Made by a program: the position numbers and the translations under genes. A stretch of 64,000 bases of DNA from Bacteroidales bacterium. Lineage in GTDB: Bacteria; Bacteroidota; Bacteroidia; Bacteroidales; UBA4417. Below the pieces are notes generated by a model. The model did not search any database and was not told the origin of the DNA. It saw only the letters and a program-made list of their open reading frames with translations. Shown in pieces: positions 43,872 to 53,396 of this stretch. Position 1 is the stretch's first letter. Each line of letters opens with the position of its first letter. The stretch is from assembly GCA_030654075.1 (NCBI GenBank), contig JAURYB010000117.1, positions 1 through 64,000 on the forward strand, written 5' to 3'.

Positions 43872-44579
43872 CTATGCATAAATAAGCGTTCCGCAATTGT
43901 TCCCGCTTAATATCTTTTGCAGGTTACCAGCTTTGTGAACATCAAAAACTATGACAGGCATTTTGTTTTCGCTGCAAAGTGTAAATGCTGTCAAATCCAT
44001 AATATTCAGGCTTTTGCTATACGCTTCATCAAAAGTGAGTTTACTGAATTTGGTTGCGGTAGGATCTTTCTCGGGATCGGCGGTATAAACACCGTCCACA
44101 CGGGTTCCTTTGAGTAAAACATCGGCGTGTATTTCAATGGATCGTAAGGCTGCTGCGGTATCGGTGGTAAAAAACGGATTTCCTGTTCCACCTGCAAGAA
44201 TAACAACTTCACCTTTTTCGAGGCTGCTGATTGCTTTCGGACCGCTAACTCTTTCTGCAATCGGATCAACTGCCAGCCCGGAAAGAACTTTTGATTTGAC
44301 TCCAACACTCTGAAGCGCCGATTGCAAGGCAAGGCTATTAATTACCGTAGCCAGCATTCCCATGTAATCGCCCTGAACACGGTCGGTTCCAATATTATTG
44401 CCTTTGAGTCCACGGAAAATATTTCCGCCTCCCAGCACAATTGCAACCTGTGTTCCTGATTCCACAGCCATTTTAATTTCATTGGCATATAATGCAAGCA
44501 TGGCCGTATCAAAGCCCTGGCCTGAAGTGCCTGCCATCGATTCACCACTGAGTTTAAGTAAAATACGTTTGTATTTCAT
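43872..44579 (-). CDS. pyrH: UMP kinase
   Basis: PyrH phosphorylates UMP to UDP in pyrimidine synthesis. The 235-residue protein has the amino acid kinase-fold signatures: KRILLKLSGESMAG at the N terminus, VAIVLGGGNIFRG near 46-58, TDRVQGDYMGMLATVINSLAL near 66-86, and GGTGNPFFTTDTAAALRSIE near 130-150 with the UMP-binding Thr residues. Length is normal. It is upstream of frr, a familiar neighbourhood, but tsf is not adjacent. Confidence 0.97.
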   Translation of the reverse strand: MKYKRILLKLSGESMAGTSGQGFDTAMLALYANEIKMAVESGTQVAIVLGGGNIFRGLKGNNIGTDRVQGDYMGMLATVINSLALQSALQSVGVKSKVLSGLAVDPIAERVSGPKAISSLEKGEVVILAGGTGNPFFTTDTAAALRSIEIHADVLLKGTRVDGVYTADPEKDPTATKFSKLTFDEAYSKSLNIMDLTAFTLCSENKMPVIVFDVHKAGNLQKILSGNNCGTLIYA

Positions 44580-44587
44580 TGGGCAAT

Positions 44588-44700
44588 ATAGTTTAAGGTT
44601 GAAGTTAAGGTTAAGGTTAAGGTTAAGGTTAAGATTGAGGTTAAGATTGAGGTTGAGGTTGAGATAGCAAGGGACTCAACCTTTACCTTAAACTCAACCT
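44588..44700. repeat. Composite repeat: GGTTAA/GGTTGA array and inverted CTCAACCTT
   Basis: About ten GGTTAA or GGTTGA hexamers run from 44596 to 44664. After a 12-base gap the inverted units CTCAACCTTTACCTTAAACTCAACCT follow at 44674-44700. It fills the pyrH-secA spacer. The 89-codon frame ending in LRLRLR at 44398-44667 is an artefact of the array. Confidence 0.9.
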
Positions 44701-44719
44701 GAATTACACCAAAGTTCTT

Positions 44720-47700
44720 TTACACTTCTTCTTTCCCGTGACACGCTTTATATTTTTTACCGCTTCCGCAGGGACAAGGATCGTTCCGTCCAACCTTTTT
44801 CTCCACTTTTACAGGACCAGTTACTGTATTTTCGCTTGTGCGCTGTCCGAGGATATCACTCCTGTCTTCGCGCAGGTGGCTATGGTCGGTACGTTGGGGC
44901 TGGCGAACTTCCTTAACCTGGTCCGCTTGTTGTACAGGAAGGTTAGCACGGGCCAGGAACCTGATAATATCCTTATTAGCTTCCTGAAGCATTGTTTTAA
45001 AAAGCTGAAACGATTCCAGTTTGTAAATAAGCAATGGATCTTTCTGCTCGTAACTGGCTGATTGTACACTCTGGCGAAGTTCATCCATTTCACGCAGATG
45101 CTCTTTCCAGGCATCGTCAATAACGCCAAGGGTAATTCCCTTTTCGATAGCCAGCGATACTTCCATTCCCTTATCATCATAGGCTCTTTTCAGGTTAGCC
45201 GCAACCTGCATGGTCTTTAAACCATCAGTAATAGGAATAGCAATAAACTGGTAGCGCGGGTTATTTTCGTAAACATCCTTAACAACCGGATAGGCTAATT
45301 CAGCAATCCGCTTGGATTTAGTACGGTAATTCAGATAAATGTGATGGAACAGTTCATCCGTAAGTTTTTCCTTTTTCCCGTTGGTAAATACGTCTTCCGT
45401 AAAAGGACATTCAGCTGCAAATGTAGTAAGCAGCTCAAGTCTTAATCCCTCAAAATCACCATTATCCTGGAAATCGGTTACATAATTATCGCAAAGATCA
45501 TAAATCATATTGGAAATATCCAGGGCAAGACGTTCGCCATACAAGGCCTGGCGGCGTTTACCATAAATTACTTCCCTTTGTGCATTCATTACGTCGTCGT
45601 ACTCAAGCAAACGTTTACGTATGCCGAAATTGTTTTCCTCCACTTTCTTCTGGGCACGCTCAATGCTTTTAGTGATCATCCGATGCTGGATCACTTCGCC
45701 TTCTTTCAGTCCAAGACGGTCCATGATTCCGGCAATACTTTCGGAACCAAACATACGCATCAGGTCATCCTCAAGCGATACAAAGAACTGCGAACTACCC
45801 GGGTCACCCTGGCGGCCGGCACGACCGCGTAACTGCCTGTCGACACGACGCGACTCATGACGTTCGGTACCAATAATTGCAAGACCACCGGCATCTTTTA
45901 CTCCCAGGCCCAGCTTTATATCCGTACCACGACCGGCCATGTTGGTAGCAATGGTAACAGTACGGGATAATCCGGCTTCGGCAACAATCTGCGCCTCACG
46001 CTGGTGTAACTTGGCATTAAGAACATTGTGAGGAATGCGATCGCGGGTTAGCATACGACTTAGCAACTCTGAAATTTCAACTGAAGTTGTACCAACCAGT
46101 ACAGGTCTTCCTTTTTCAATCAATGCTTTTATTTCAATAATTACAGCATTGAATTTTTCACGCTTGGTTTTATATACAAGATCTTCGTTATCAGCGCGAA
46201 CAACCGGGCGGTTTGTTGGTATCACAACAACATCCAGTTTATAAATATCCCAAAACTCACCGGCTTCAGTTTCGGCAGTTCCTGTCATACCGGCAAGTTT
46301 GCGGTACATACGGAAATAATTCTGCAGAGTTACAGTAGCATAGGTTTGAGTGGCGGCTTCAATCTTCACATTTTCTTTTGCTTCAATTGCCTGGTGCAAA
46401 CCATCGCTGTAACGACGGCCTTCGAGGATACGTCCGGTTTGCTCATCTACGATCTTAACCTTATTGTCCATAACCACATATTCCACATCGATTTCGAATA
46501 AGGCATATGCTTTCAATAACTGGTTCACCGTATGAATACGTTCTGATTTTACAGAATAATCGCGAAGAAGTTCCGCTTTTTGTTCAAGTTTATCTTTATC
46601 AGAGATTTGCTTGCGTTCCATTTCGGCGATTTCGGCGCCTACATCCGGAAGGATATAGAACTTTGGATCATCGTACGATTTGGTGATCAGGTCAATACCC
46701 TTATCAGTAAGCTCAATGGAATTATTCTTTTCATCGATCACAAAAAACAGCTCATCATCCATGATGTGCATGTTTTTGGATTGCTCCTGCATGTAAAAGT
46801 TTTCGGTCTTTAACAGGATAGCCTTTATTCCCGGCTCACTGAGGAACTTGATCAGCGCTTTATTTTTCGGTAACCCGCGAAAAGCACGTAAAAGAGATTC
46901 ACCTCCTCGTTTTTCGTTATCAGATGCTATTTTATTATTGTCATCAAAAACCAGGAGACTTTTGGCTTCTGATAATAATTTGGTAACCAGGTTGCGTTGT
47001 TCAGAATAAAGTTTGGAGATTTCAGGTTTCAAAGCTTCGAATTCCTGGTTTTCACCACGGGGAGTAGGTCCTGAAATAATAAGCGGTGTACGGGCATCGT
47101 CAATCAACACGGAATCGACCTCATCCACTATGGCATAATTATGCGGACGTTGAACCAGTTCATCCGGATTTCGCGCCATATTGTCACGCAGGTAATCGAA
47201 ACCGAATTCATTATTTGTTCCGTAGGTAACATCAGCGAGGTAAGCATTACGGCGTTCCTGCGAATTTGGTTCATGCCTGTCGATACAATCAACCTTGAGC
47301 CCGTGGAATTCGAACAATACCCCCATCCACTCCGAGTCACGTTTTGCAAGGTAATCGTTAACAGTTACAACGTGAACTCCTTTTCCAGGAAGAGCATTCA
47401 GGTAGATTGGCAATGTAGCTACAAGCGTCTTACCTTCACCGGTACCCATTTCGGAGATTTTACCTGAGTGCAGAACAGCACCTCCGATAAGCTGCACATC
47501 ATAATGCACCATATCCCAGGCAATCATGTTGCCACCAGCCATCCAGCGGTTATCCCAGTACGCTTTATCGTCAATAATATTCACGCTGTCCTTGCGTGCA
47601 GCCTGGTCGCGGTCGAATTGAGTGGCGGTAACTTCCAACGACTCATTCTCCATAAACCGGCGAGCGGTTTCCTTAACAACCGCGAAAGCAGCCGGCAATA

Positions 47701-48025
47701 TTTCCTGGAGAGTTTCCTGCGTTTTACGATATTCTTCTTTATCAAGAAAATCTATTCTTTTATATAGTTCTTCTTTTTCTTCAATATCTATATCGAAATC
47801 ACTTTCAATCCTGGCTTTGATTGCATCAATCTCATCGCGTTCAGCCTGAACAGCTTCATCAATTTTTTGCTTGAATGATAATGTCATAGCCCGAAGCCCA
47901 TCATTATCAATTGATTGTAGTTTTTCGAACTCTACCTTGGCTTTTTCAACCAATGGTGTTATGATTTTTATATCGCGGTCGGATTTGGTACCTCCCGAAA
48001 TCATTTTGAGAAATGAATTAAGCAT
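44720..48025 (-). CDS. secA: Preprotein translocase ATPase SecA
   Basis: SecA drives protein export through SecYEG. The 1101-residue protein is long, as usual for Bacteroidota, because of an insertion in the first nucleotide-binding domain around residues 330-420. It has Walker [12 protein letters not shown] near 190, the [16 protein letters not shown] box near 305, [14 protein letters not shown] near 740 and IRHRM-type [14 protein letters not shown] after it. The extreme C terminus is a SEC-C zinc-binding motif, [17 protein letters not shown], preceded by a linker rich in charged residues. A TATCTTTG promoter element is 45 bases upstream. Confidence 0.98.
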   Translation of the reverse strand: MLNSFLKMISGGTKSDRDIKIITPLVEKAKVEFEKLQSIDNDGLRAMTLSFKQKIDEAVQAERDEIDAIKARIESDFDIDIEEKEELYKRIDFLDKEEYRKTQETLQEILPAAFAVVKETARRFMENESLEVTATQFDRDQAARKDSVNIIDDKAYWDNRWMAGGNMIAWDMVHYDVQLIGGAVLHSGKISEMGTGEGKTLVATLPIYLNALPGKGVHVVTVNDYLAKRDSEWMGVLFEFHGLKVDCIDRHEPNSQERRNAYLADVTYGTNNEFGFDYLRDNMARNPDELVQRPHNYAIVDEVDSVLIDDARTPLIISGPTPRGENQEFEALKPEISKLYSEQRNLVTKLLSEAKSLLVFDDNNKIASDNEKRGGESLLRAFRGLPKNKALIKFLSEPGIKAILLKTENFYMQEQSKNMHIMDDELFFVIDEKNNSIELTDKGIDLITKSYDDPKFYILPDVGAEIAEMERKQISDKDKLEQKAELLRDYSVKSERIHTVNQLLKAYALFEIDVEYVVMDNKVKIVDEQTGRILEGRRYSDGLHQAIEAKENVKIEAATQTYATVTLQNYFRMYRKLAGMTGTAETEAGEFWDIYKLDVVVIPTNRPVVRADNEDLVYKTKREKFNAVIIEIKALIEKGRPVLVGTTSVEISELLSRMLTRDRIPHNVLNAKLHQREAQIVAEAGLSRTVTIATNMAGRGTDIKLGLGVKDAGGLAIIGTERHESRRVDRQLRGRAGRQGDPGSSQFFVSLEDDLMRMFGSESIAGIMDRLGLKEGEVIQHRMITKSIERAQKKVEENNFGIRKRLLEYDDVMNAQREVIYGKRRQALYGERLALDISNMIYDLCDNYVTDFQDNGDFEGLRLELLTTFAAECPFTEDVFTNGKKEKLTDELFHHIYLNYRTKSKRIAELAYPVVKDVYENNPRYQFIAIPITDGLKTMQVAANLKRAYDDKGMEVSLAIEKGITLGVIDDAWKEHLREMDELRQSVQSASYEQKDPLLIYKLESFQLFKTMLQEANKDIIRFLARANLPVQQADQVKEVRQPQRTDHSHLREDRSDILGQRTSENTVTGPVKVEKKVGRNDPCPCGSGKKYKACHGKEEV

Positions 48026-48069
48026 TTTATAACAGAGTTAAGCGATCGTAAATTTGTTAATCAAACATG

Positions 48070-48077
48070 CAAAGATA
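48070..48077 (-). promoter_or_regulatory. -7 element (TATCTTTG) for secA
   Basis: The minus strand reads TATCTTTG, an exact TAnnTTTG match, 45 bases before the secA ATG. Confidence 0.6.
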
Positions 48078-48328
48078 GTGTATTCCGGCAAAAGGCAATC
48101 AATAGGATTATCCACGGGAAAAACAGGAAATTGAACTCAAATACCGTACAATTTCGAATATTTAGAGTATGAAGCGACAAAGTGGCAGTGTGAAAAATTT
48201 TAAAAACAAAATTCAAAAAGATATTGTCAAAGTGAATTTTACTATATATACTTTGTCCTCCTTCGCTCTGTCGCTCTTCTGTAACTGAACAAATCATAAT
48301 CAAATCGGTCCATAATCTCATTAAATCA

Positions 48329-48361
48329 AATCGGGGCGTTGGTTTTGCCAGCGCCCCGATT
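48329..48361 (-). terminator. Strong hairpin terminator after the DUF2795 gene
   Basis: AATCGGGGCG and CGCCCCGATT pair perfectly; the stem continues through a wobble to about 14 pairs with a short loop. It begins nine bases after the stop codon. The T-tract is weak (TTTGATTTAAT). Confidence 0.85.
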
Positions 48362-48369
48362 GTTGTTTG

Positions 48370-48591
48370 TTAATATTCGTCTTCATGAAAGAAGAAATCT
48401 TCTTTCGAAGGATAGTCGGGCCAGAGATCTTCTATACTTTCGTATATCTCTCCTTCATCTTCCAGTTCCTGGAGGTTTTCAACCACTTCCATCGGAGCTC
48501 CTGAGCGAACACAAAAGTCCTGAAGCTCTTCTTTGGTAGCCGGCCAGGGTGCATCCTCAAGTTTTGAGGCTAATTCTAACGTCCAGTACAT
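48370..48591 (-). CDS. DUF2795 domain protein
   Basis: A 73-residue acidic protein matching the DUF2795 family by its start MYWTLELASKLEDAPWPATK, then ELQDFCVRSGAPMEVVENLQELEDEGEIY and a C-terminal LWPDYPSKEDFFFHEDEY. The family is small, widespread in Bacteroidota and of unknown function; the fold is predicted helical. A TATTTTTG element is 28 bases upstream and a strong terminator follows at once, so it is a single-gene transcript, probably well expressed. Confidence 0.9.
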   Translation of the reverse strand: MYWTLELASKLEDAPWPATKEELQDFCVRSGAPMEVVENLQELEDEGEIYESIEDLWPDYPSKEDFFFHEDEY

Positions 48592-48618
48592 ATGTGAAAA
48601 TTAGGTTTAATTTTTTTG

Positions 48619-48626
48619 CAAAAATA
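48619..48626 (-). promoter_or_regulatory. -7 element (TATTTTTG) for the DUF2795 gene
   Basis: The minus strand reads TATTTTTG, an exact TAnnTTTG match, 28 bases before the ATG. Confidence 0.6.
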
Positions 48627-48746
48627 ATCTATTCATAATAAAAATCAATACACTATGCAATTTTGTGAATAACTTATTAATAATTAGGTGATTCACCTTG
48701 ATTTTTCACTAAAAAATACTCACTAATCCTATTAATTCAGCTATTT

Positions 48747-49319
48747 CTATTTGTCAAAAACATCAGGTTTCCACGGCAGGTCGGGAATATTATTAATAAA
48801 GGCAAGTTCCCGCGCCAGTACAAAAAGGTAATCTGAAAGCCTGTTGATATATTTTATCAATACTTCATTAACTGCCATTTCTGAAGCTAATTTAATTATG
48901 ATACGCTCGCCACGGCGGCATACCGTTCGGCAAACATGACAGAGTGATACCAGAGGATGCCCTCCCGGCAGAATAAATGAGCTTAATTCAGGAAGATGCA
49001 GGTTCATAGCGTCAATTTCATTCTCCAGTTCAAGAACATCATTTTCCGATAAATGCGGAAGTTTACGCGAGAGCTCTTTTTCTGGATCAGTTGCCAACTC
49101 TGACTCTACGGTAAAAAGGTTTTCCTGTATACGGAGCAGTACATCACGAAGATGAACATCGTTAACCTGATCGCGGAGATACCCGATTAATGAATTTAGC
49201 TCATCTAACGTTCCGTATGCTTCGATGCGTTCGTGATACTTGGGTACGCGTGTACCTCCGATAAGTGAAGTTTCACCTTTATCACCAGTTTTGGTGTATA
49301 TTTTCCACGCTTTTTCCAT
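48747..49319 (-). CDS. Cob(I)alamin adenosyltransferase, PduO type
   Basis: This enzyme adds the adenosyl group of ATP to cob(I)alamin, making coenzyme B12. The 190-residue protein has the PduO/MMAB signatures: IYTKTGDKGETSLIGG at the N terminus (ATP binding), RIEAYGTLDELNSLIGYL near 31-48, and the C-terminal RRGERIIIKL and INRLSDYLFVLARE, which contain the catalytic Arg and Asp/Arg residues. No B12-dependent mutase is adjacent. The gene is on the same strand as the following DUF2795 gene but separated by 155 bases. Confidence 0.95.
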   Translation of the reverse strand: MEKAWKIYTKTGDKGETSLIGGTRVPKYHERIEAYGTLDELNSLIGYLRDQVNDVHLRDVLLRIQENLFTVESELATDPEKELSRKLPHLSENDVLELENEIDAMNLHLPELSSFILPGGHPLVSLCHVCRTVCRRGERIIIKLASEMAVNEVLIKYINRLSDYLFVLARELAFINNIPDLPWKPDVFDK

Positions 49320-49401
49320 GATATAATTCCAAGTCAGTTGTAAATCAATACTAATTTAACGTTACCTATCTTTTCAGGATACAATAACAACCAAACCAGT
49401 A

Positions 49402-50127
49402 CTAATTGTTCAATGCCTGGGCTGCGGTAATGATATTATCATTCAGATAATCCGCGGAAATCTGTCCGTCCATGAGCCTGATGATGCGATGAGCGTGGCG
49501 GGCTATATCTTCTTCATGCGTGACAAGAATAATAGTATTGCCGGCTTTGTGAATCTGTTCGAGAACGCCCATAATTTCGTACGATGTGGTGGAATCAAGG
49601 TTCCCGGTTGGCTCATCGGCAAGAATAATTGATGGTTTGTTCACTAACGCACGGGCTATTGCTACGCGCTGGCGTTGTCCACCCGAAAGCTCATTAGGTT
49701 TATGGTGTGCCCTGTCGGTAAGTCCTACGCTTGCTATTACCTCGTTAGCCCGTTCCAGCCTTGCTGTTTTCGAAAAACCAGCATATATCTGAGGAAGCAT
49801 CACATTATCAAGCGCAGTGCTACGCGGTAAAAGGTTGAAGGTTTGAAATACGAAACCTATTTCCTTATTACGGATTCGGGCTAATTCGTTATCGTTGAGC
49901 TTACTTACATCCTGATCATTCAGAATATATTGCCCGCTTGTAGGTGTATCGAGACATCCGAGCAGGTTCATCAACGTTGATTTGCCTGATCCTGAGGGGC
50001 CCATCAATGCTACAAATTCATTTTTATAAATGGATAGCGATACCGAACGCAATGCTCTCACCAATTCGGTACCAACTTTATACGTGCGTGTGATATCGGT
50101 TAAACGGATTATTTCCTTCTGGCTCAT
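49402..50127 (-). CDS. ABC transporter ATP-binding protein (LolD/MacB type)
   Basis: An ABC ATPase of 241 residues in the LolD/MacB/FtsE group that powers mechanotransmission-type complexes rather than small-molecule pumps. It has Walker [10 protein letters not shown], the Q-loop [16 protein letters not shown], the signature [15 protein letters not shown] and Walker [14 protein letters not shown]. The start at 50127 ([13 protein letters not shown]) is chosen because a TACTTTTG -7 element lies at 50156; the in-frame ATG at 50229 lies upstream of that promoter and encodes a low-complexity stretch. No permease gene is adjacent. Confidence 0.92.
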   Translation of the reverse strand: MSQKEIIRLTDITRTYKVGTELVRALRSVSLSIYKNEFVALMGPSGSGKSTLMNLLGCLDTPTSGQYILNDQDVSKLNDNELARIRNKEIGFVFQTFNLLPRSTALDNVMLPQIYAGFSKTARLERANEVIASVGLTDRAHHKPNELSGGQRQRVAIARALVNKPSIILADEPTGNLDSTTSYEIMGVLEQIHKAGNTIILVTHEEDIARHAHRIIRLMDGQISADYLNDNIITAAQALNN

Positions 50128-50155
50128 TTGAAAAAGATATAAAAAGATTGAGTAA

Positions 50156-50163
50156 CAAAAGTA
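50156..50163 (-). promoter_or_regulatory. -7 element (TACTTTTG) that sets the LolD-like start
   Basis: The minus strand reads TACTTTTG, an exact TAnnTTTG match, 29 bases before the ATG at 50127. Confidence 0.6.
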
Positions 50164-50364
50164 ATAGTTTTTATTGTGATATAATTTGAATGCTGCTGTA
50201 AAATTTGTCAGTTTTAACTTAAAATACAATTTAATATTACAAAAACGGCTAAAGGAATAACGTTTAGGGACTTATATACATCCCAGATTAAAAGGCAAGT
50301 TCGAATTTCCTGATTAATTCACACCCTAACTACTGACAATTTTCTATTCTCAATTAACTTCTAA

Positions 50365-51159
50365 TTAAAACCTGATCACAAATTTTTGCTTACTCAGTTC
50401 CTTTTTCAGAAATACAATTCCAAACCTGAAAAGATCAATACTCACCGTTACACCATCATGATCAGAAATCTTATTCCACGCCTTTTGCATGTCAGCCGAC
50501 CAGTGTATATCATCGAATACAAAAACCGAATCGTTGTTAGCTATAGCCAGCAAAGTTTCAAAGTTTTCGATTGTCGCTTCATAGGTGTGATTCCCATCAA
50601 TAAAAGCAAAATCCAGCTTCCCTACTTGCTTAACCAGATCAGGCAAAACCAGATCAAACCTACCAATATGCTGCTCAATATTTGAAACCTGCATTGCGCT
50701 GAAACTGATTGCCGCCTGTTCTGATTTTGTCGTACAACCTTCGACAGTGTATACCTTAGCATCAGGATTTGCCAACGCCATGTATAAAGCACTCAAACCT
50801 ACGGAAGTTCCTATCTCGATAATGGTTTGAGGCCTAAAATATTCAACAAGCCGAAAAAGCAAGCGGCCATATCTGTCACTAACAGAACTATTTCGCACAA
50901 TGGAAGCAACACGCTCGAACCGGTGACTATATTGTTTATGATTTGCGCCTGATCCAAAATCGGTAATTTCAATCACCTGTGACTTTAGCAGAAGTTTTCG
51001 CCTGAGTTTTGCAATATCCTGAAACGCCGGGTTATCTTTTTTATTTTTAAATACCTGGTCAACCAGCTTATACACAAAAGGAGAATGCACGGAATGTCGT
51101 GAACCCGAATTAACCAGGTAAGTCCAGTAGGCCAGAATTGAAAATGCTTTGCGTCTCAT
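50365..51159 (-). CDS. Class I SAM-dependent methyltransferase (O-methyltransferase-like)
   Basis: A 264-residue protein with the fold of the Methyltransf_24/catechol O-methyltransferase group. Motif I is IIEIGTSVGLSALYMA near residues 114-129, the acidic motif II lies in VYTVEGCT, and the DxH-type motif FAFIDGNHTYEATIENF near 190-206 matches metal-dependent O-methyltransferases. The N-terminal YWTYLVNSGSRHSVHSPFVYKL is a segment I associate with Bacteroidota members. The substrate is unknown. It is divergent from the UbiA gene. Confidence 0.87.
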   Translation of the reverse strand: MRRKAFSILAYWTYLVNSGSRHSVHSPFVYKLVDQVFKNKKDNPAFQDIAKLRRKLLLKSQVIEITDFGSGANHKQYSHRFERVASIVRNSSVSDRYGRLLFRLVEYFRPQTIIEIGTSVGLSALYMALANPDAKVYTVEGCTTKSEQAAISFSAMQVSNIEQHIGRFDLVLPDLVKQVGKLDFAFIDGNHTYEATIENFETLLAIANNDSVFVFDDIHWSADMQKAWNKISDHDGVTVSIDLFRFGIVFLKKELSKQKFVIRF

Positions 51160-51214
51160 CTTAAAACAGAAAGGGAAAATAAAAAATAATTTCTTAAATG
51201 ATGTTAGTCTTATG

Positions 51215-51222
51215 TATTTTTG
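51215..51222 (+). promoter_or_regulatory. -7 element (TATTTTTG) that sets the UbiA start
   Basis: An exact TAnnTTTG match 27 bases before the ATG at 51249. It lies downstream of an in-frame ATG at 51198, which therefore is unlikely to be the start. Confidence 0.6.
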
Positions 51223-51248
51223 TTGCCCTAAATAAACAATTCCATTTC

Positions 51249-52124
51249 ATGTCATTTCAGAAAATAAGCGCTAAAATAACGAATTATCTGTCGCTCGTTA
51301 AATTTGCGCATACAATATTTGCGTTGCCTTTTGCTCTGTTGGGATTTTCACTGGCTACTATCCATCATAGTGATTCTCTGAGCTGGAAACTTTTAGCCCT
51401 TGTTTTGCTGAGCATGCTTTTCGCAAGAAATGCCGCGATGAGTTTCAATCGTTGGGCCGACAGGGATATTGACAAGGTGAATCCGCGCACAGCTCAGCGG
51501 GAAATACCTGCCAAGAAAATAAGGCAACAATCGGCACTGGCGTTCTCTATAATAAATGCTTTGCTTTTTGTAAGTGTTACCTGGTTTATCAATCCGCTTT
51601 GTTTTTATCTTTCCCCTATTGCCCTAATAGTAATATTAGGATATAGTTTCACTAAGCGATTTACGGCTTTGGCACATTTTGTCCTCGGAATGGGTTTAGC
51701 CCTGGCCCCAACCGGTGCTTACCTGGCTGTAACCGGGACTTTCGACTGGATTCCGGTAATTATCTCATTATCTGTTCTATTTTGGGTATCTGGCTTTGAT
51801 ATTATCTATGCTCTTCAGGACGATGAATTCGACCTTGAAAATCATCTTCATTCGATACCAGTAATGCTGGGCCGGAAAAAAGCATTGGATTTGTCGCTTG
51901 GATTACATATTTTGACCGCATTGCTACTTTTTACGGCAGGGTTCATAGGTGATTTCAAAACTATTTACTGGGTAGGACTGGGGATATTTTCAGTTTTATT
52001 ATTCTACCAGCATACAATCATAAAACACAACGATCTCCGCCGGGTAAACGTAGCTTTCTTCACCCTGAATGGAATAGCAAGTGTAGTTTTCTCTGTATTT
52101 GCGATTACTGATCTTTTGCTTTAA
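51249..52124 (+). CDS. UbiA-family prenyltransferase (4-hydroxybenzoate type)
   Basis: A membrane prenyltransferase of 291 residues with about eight to nine helices, which attaches a polyprenyl chain to an aromatic ring in quinone synthesis. The first aspartate motif reads NRWADRDIDKVNPRT and the second reads ALQDDEFDLENHLHSIP, both suited to bind magnesium and the prenyl diphosphate. The LVKFAHTIFALPFALLG opening matches the UbiA/MqnP group, so it may belong to the futalosine menaquinone route. The start at 51249 is favoured by a promoter at 51215. Its 3' end overlaps lpxK by 20 bases. Confidence 0.9.
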   Translation: MSFQKISAKITNYLSLVKFAHTIFALPFALLGFSLATIHHSDSLSWKLLALVLLSMLFARNAAMSFNRWADRDIDKVNPRTAQREIPAKKIRQQSALAFSIINALLFVSVTWFINPLCFYLSPIALIVILGYSFTKRFTALAHFVLGMGLALAPTGAYLAVTGTFDWIPVIISLSVLFWVSGFDIIYALQDDEFDLENHLHSIPVMLGRKKALDLSLGLHILTALLLFTAGFIGDFKTIYWVGLGIFSVLLFYQHTIIKHNDLRRVNVAFFTLNGIASVVFSVFAITDLLL

Positions 52125-53199
52125 GGTCGGCATCCTTTTTTATTCCGGATTTTACAGCAGCCAGAATCGCTTCATCGAATTGCATCTTATCTGCCGGATG
52201 AAACTCGAAGTTAATGGGCGCATAGAAAATCGGCAAATCCCCTAAAACAGCTTCAGCCTCAGCATTTTGAAGGCGTTTCGCATCTTTCTCCGTTGTGACT
52301 ATTATCTTTCGCTTGGTTGGCAGGTTTTTAAACTTGTCTTTAATGAGCAAAAGGTCTTTTTCATTGAATTCATGATGATCAGAAAATTCCATTAATTCCA
52401 GATCGGTACACATGCGGCGAAGATATTCCTGCATGGGCCCGGGATTCCCAATACCAGTCACCATTATGATTGAGTAAACATTATCTGCTTTTGAAGAATA
52501 CTGGCAAGCAGTTTTATAAACCGTCTCAAACGGAAGATAGTTAATGTACGAAAAGCATACTAATTGCCCGGGATATGGCTTAATTTCTTCCAGTAACTGT
52601 TTTCGGACAATAGGAGAAAAAATTCTCGGCGTTTTTGTAACCACTATAATATCAGCACGCTTACGACCTGAGATGTGCTCGCGCAAGCGCCCAAAGGGCA
52701 ACAGCCAGTCTTTTGTAAAAAGTTTGAAATAATCGGTAACCAGTATGGATAACTCCGGTTTTACATACCTGTGCTGAAAGGCATCATCAAGTATAACTAT
52801 TTCAAGATCAGGTATATCTTTAATCAGGGTTCGGATTCCTTCTCTGCGGTTTTCACAAACTGCAACATTAATATCCGTAAATTTCTGAAGGTATTGTACG
52901 GGTTCGTCACCAAGGGTGTCTACGGTTTCATTTTCACCAGCGAGCCGGTATCCTTTAGTTTTTCGTTTGTATCCACGACTTAGTGTAGCAAGATTAGTAT
53001 TTGCGTCTAATAATCGTATAAGATATTCAACCATTGGCGTTTTACCGGAACCTCCGGCAATAAGATTGCCAACTGAAATTACGGGAATATTGAATTTTTC
53101 GGATGGAAATATTTTAACGTCAAATAGTTTATTGCGGATTTTAATTATAAATCCGTAAAGTACAGCAAAAGGGAAAAGTAAAAATCTGAATGCTTCCAC
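52105..53199 (-). CDS. lpxK: Tetraacyldisaccharide 4'-kinase
   Basis: LpxK phosphorylates the 4' position of the lipid A precursor at the inner membrane. The 364-residue protein has an N-terminal hydrophobic anchor (residues 3-20), the P-loop VGNLIAGGSGKTPMVEYLI near 42-60, SRGYKRKTKG near 77-86, DEPVQYLQK near 100 and the catalytic-type ILDDAFQHRYVKPEL near 138-152. A C-terminal VTTEKDAKRL motif is also characteristic. The start codon is GTG. The gene is tail-to-tail with the UbiA gene, with a 20-base overlap. Confidence 0.95.
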   Translation of the reverse strand: MEAFRFLLFPFAVLYGFIIKIRNKLFDVKIFPSEKFNIPVISVGNLIAGGSGKTPMVEYLIRLLDANTNLATLSRGYKRKTKGYRLAGENETVDTLGDEPVQYLQKFTDINVAVCENRREGIRTLIKDIPDLEIVILDDAFQHRYVKPELSILVTDYFKLFTKDWLLPFGRLREHISGRKRADIIVVTKTPRIFSPIVRKQLLEEIKPYPGQLVCFSYINYLPFETVYKTACQYSSKADNVYSIIMVTGIGNPGPMQEYLRRMCTDLELMEFSDHHEFNEKDLLLIKDKFKNLPTKRKIIVTTEKDAKRLQNAEAEAVLGDLPIFYAPINFEFHPADKMQFDEAILAAVKSGIKKDADLKAKDQ

Positions 53200-53396
53200 G
53201 TGATAAAGATACTAACAAAACTTTCAGCTAATCAAATATTAAAAATCAAAAATAATTAAAAATCCCTACAATATTGATTTTCTAAAGAAAATACAATAAA
53301 AAAGAAATAATTTTGCTCTGCCATCGGATATTAAATTTGCTCACTCACGGCTTTTTATCTAATTTTACGCAGTAAGAATACACATTTATTAAGAAC

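Larger units (their letters stand above)
48026..48369. other. Intergenic spacer upstream of secA
   Basis: No gene is seen. It holds the secA -7 element at 48070, a region near 48170-48280 with degenerate GAAGCGACAAAG/CTTCGCTCTGTCGCTC inverted motifs, and the terminator of the DUF2795 gene at 48329-48361. Confidence 0.7.

Noticed and set aside
44398-44667. ORF ending in a long LR repeat
   Set aside because: The repeat is the GGTTAA hexamer array read in frame; its first part is antisense to pyrH.
51198-51248. Upstream start for the UbiA gene
   Set aside because: A TAnnTTTG promoter element lies between it and the preferred start.
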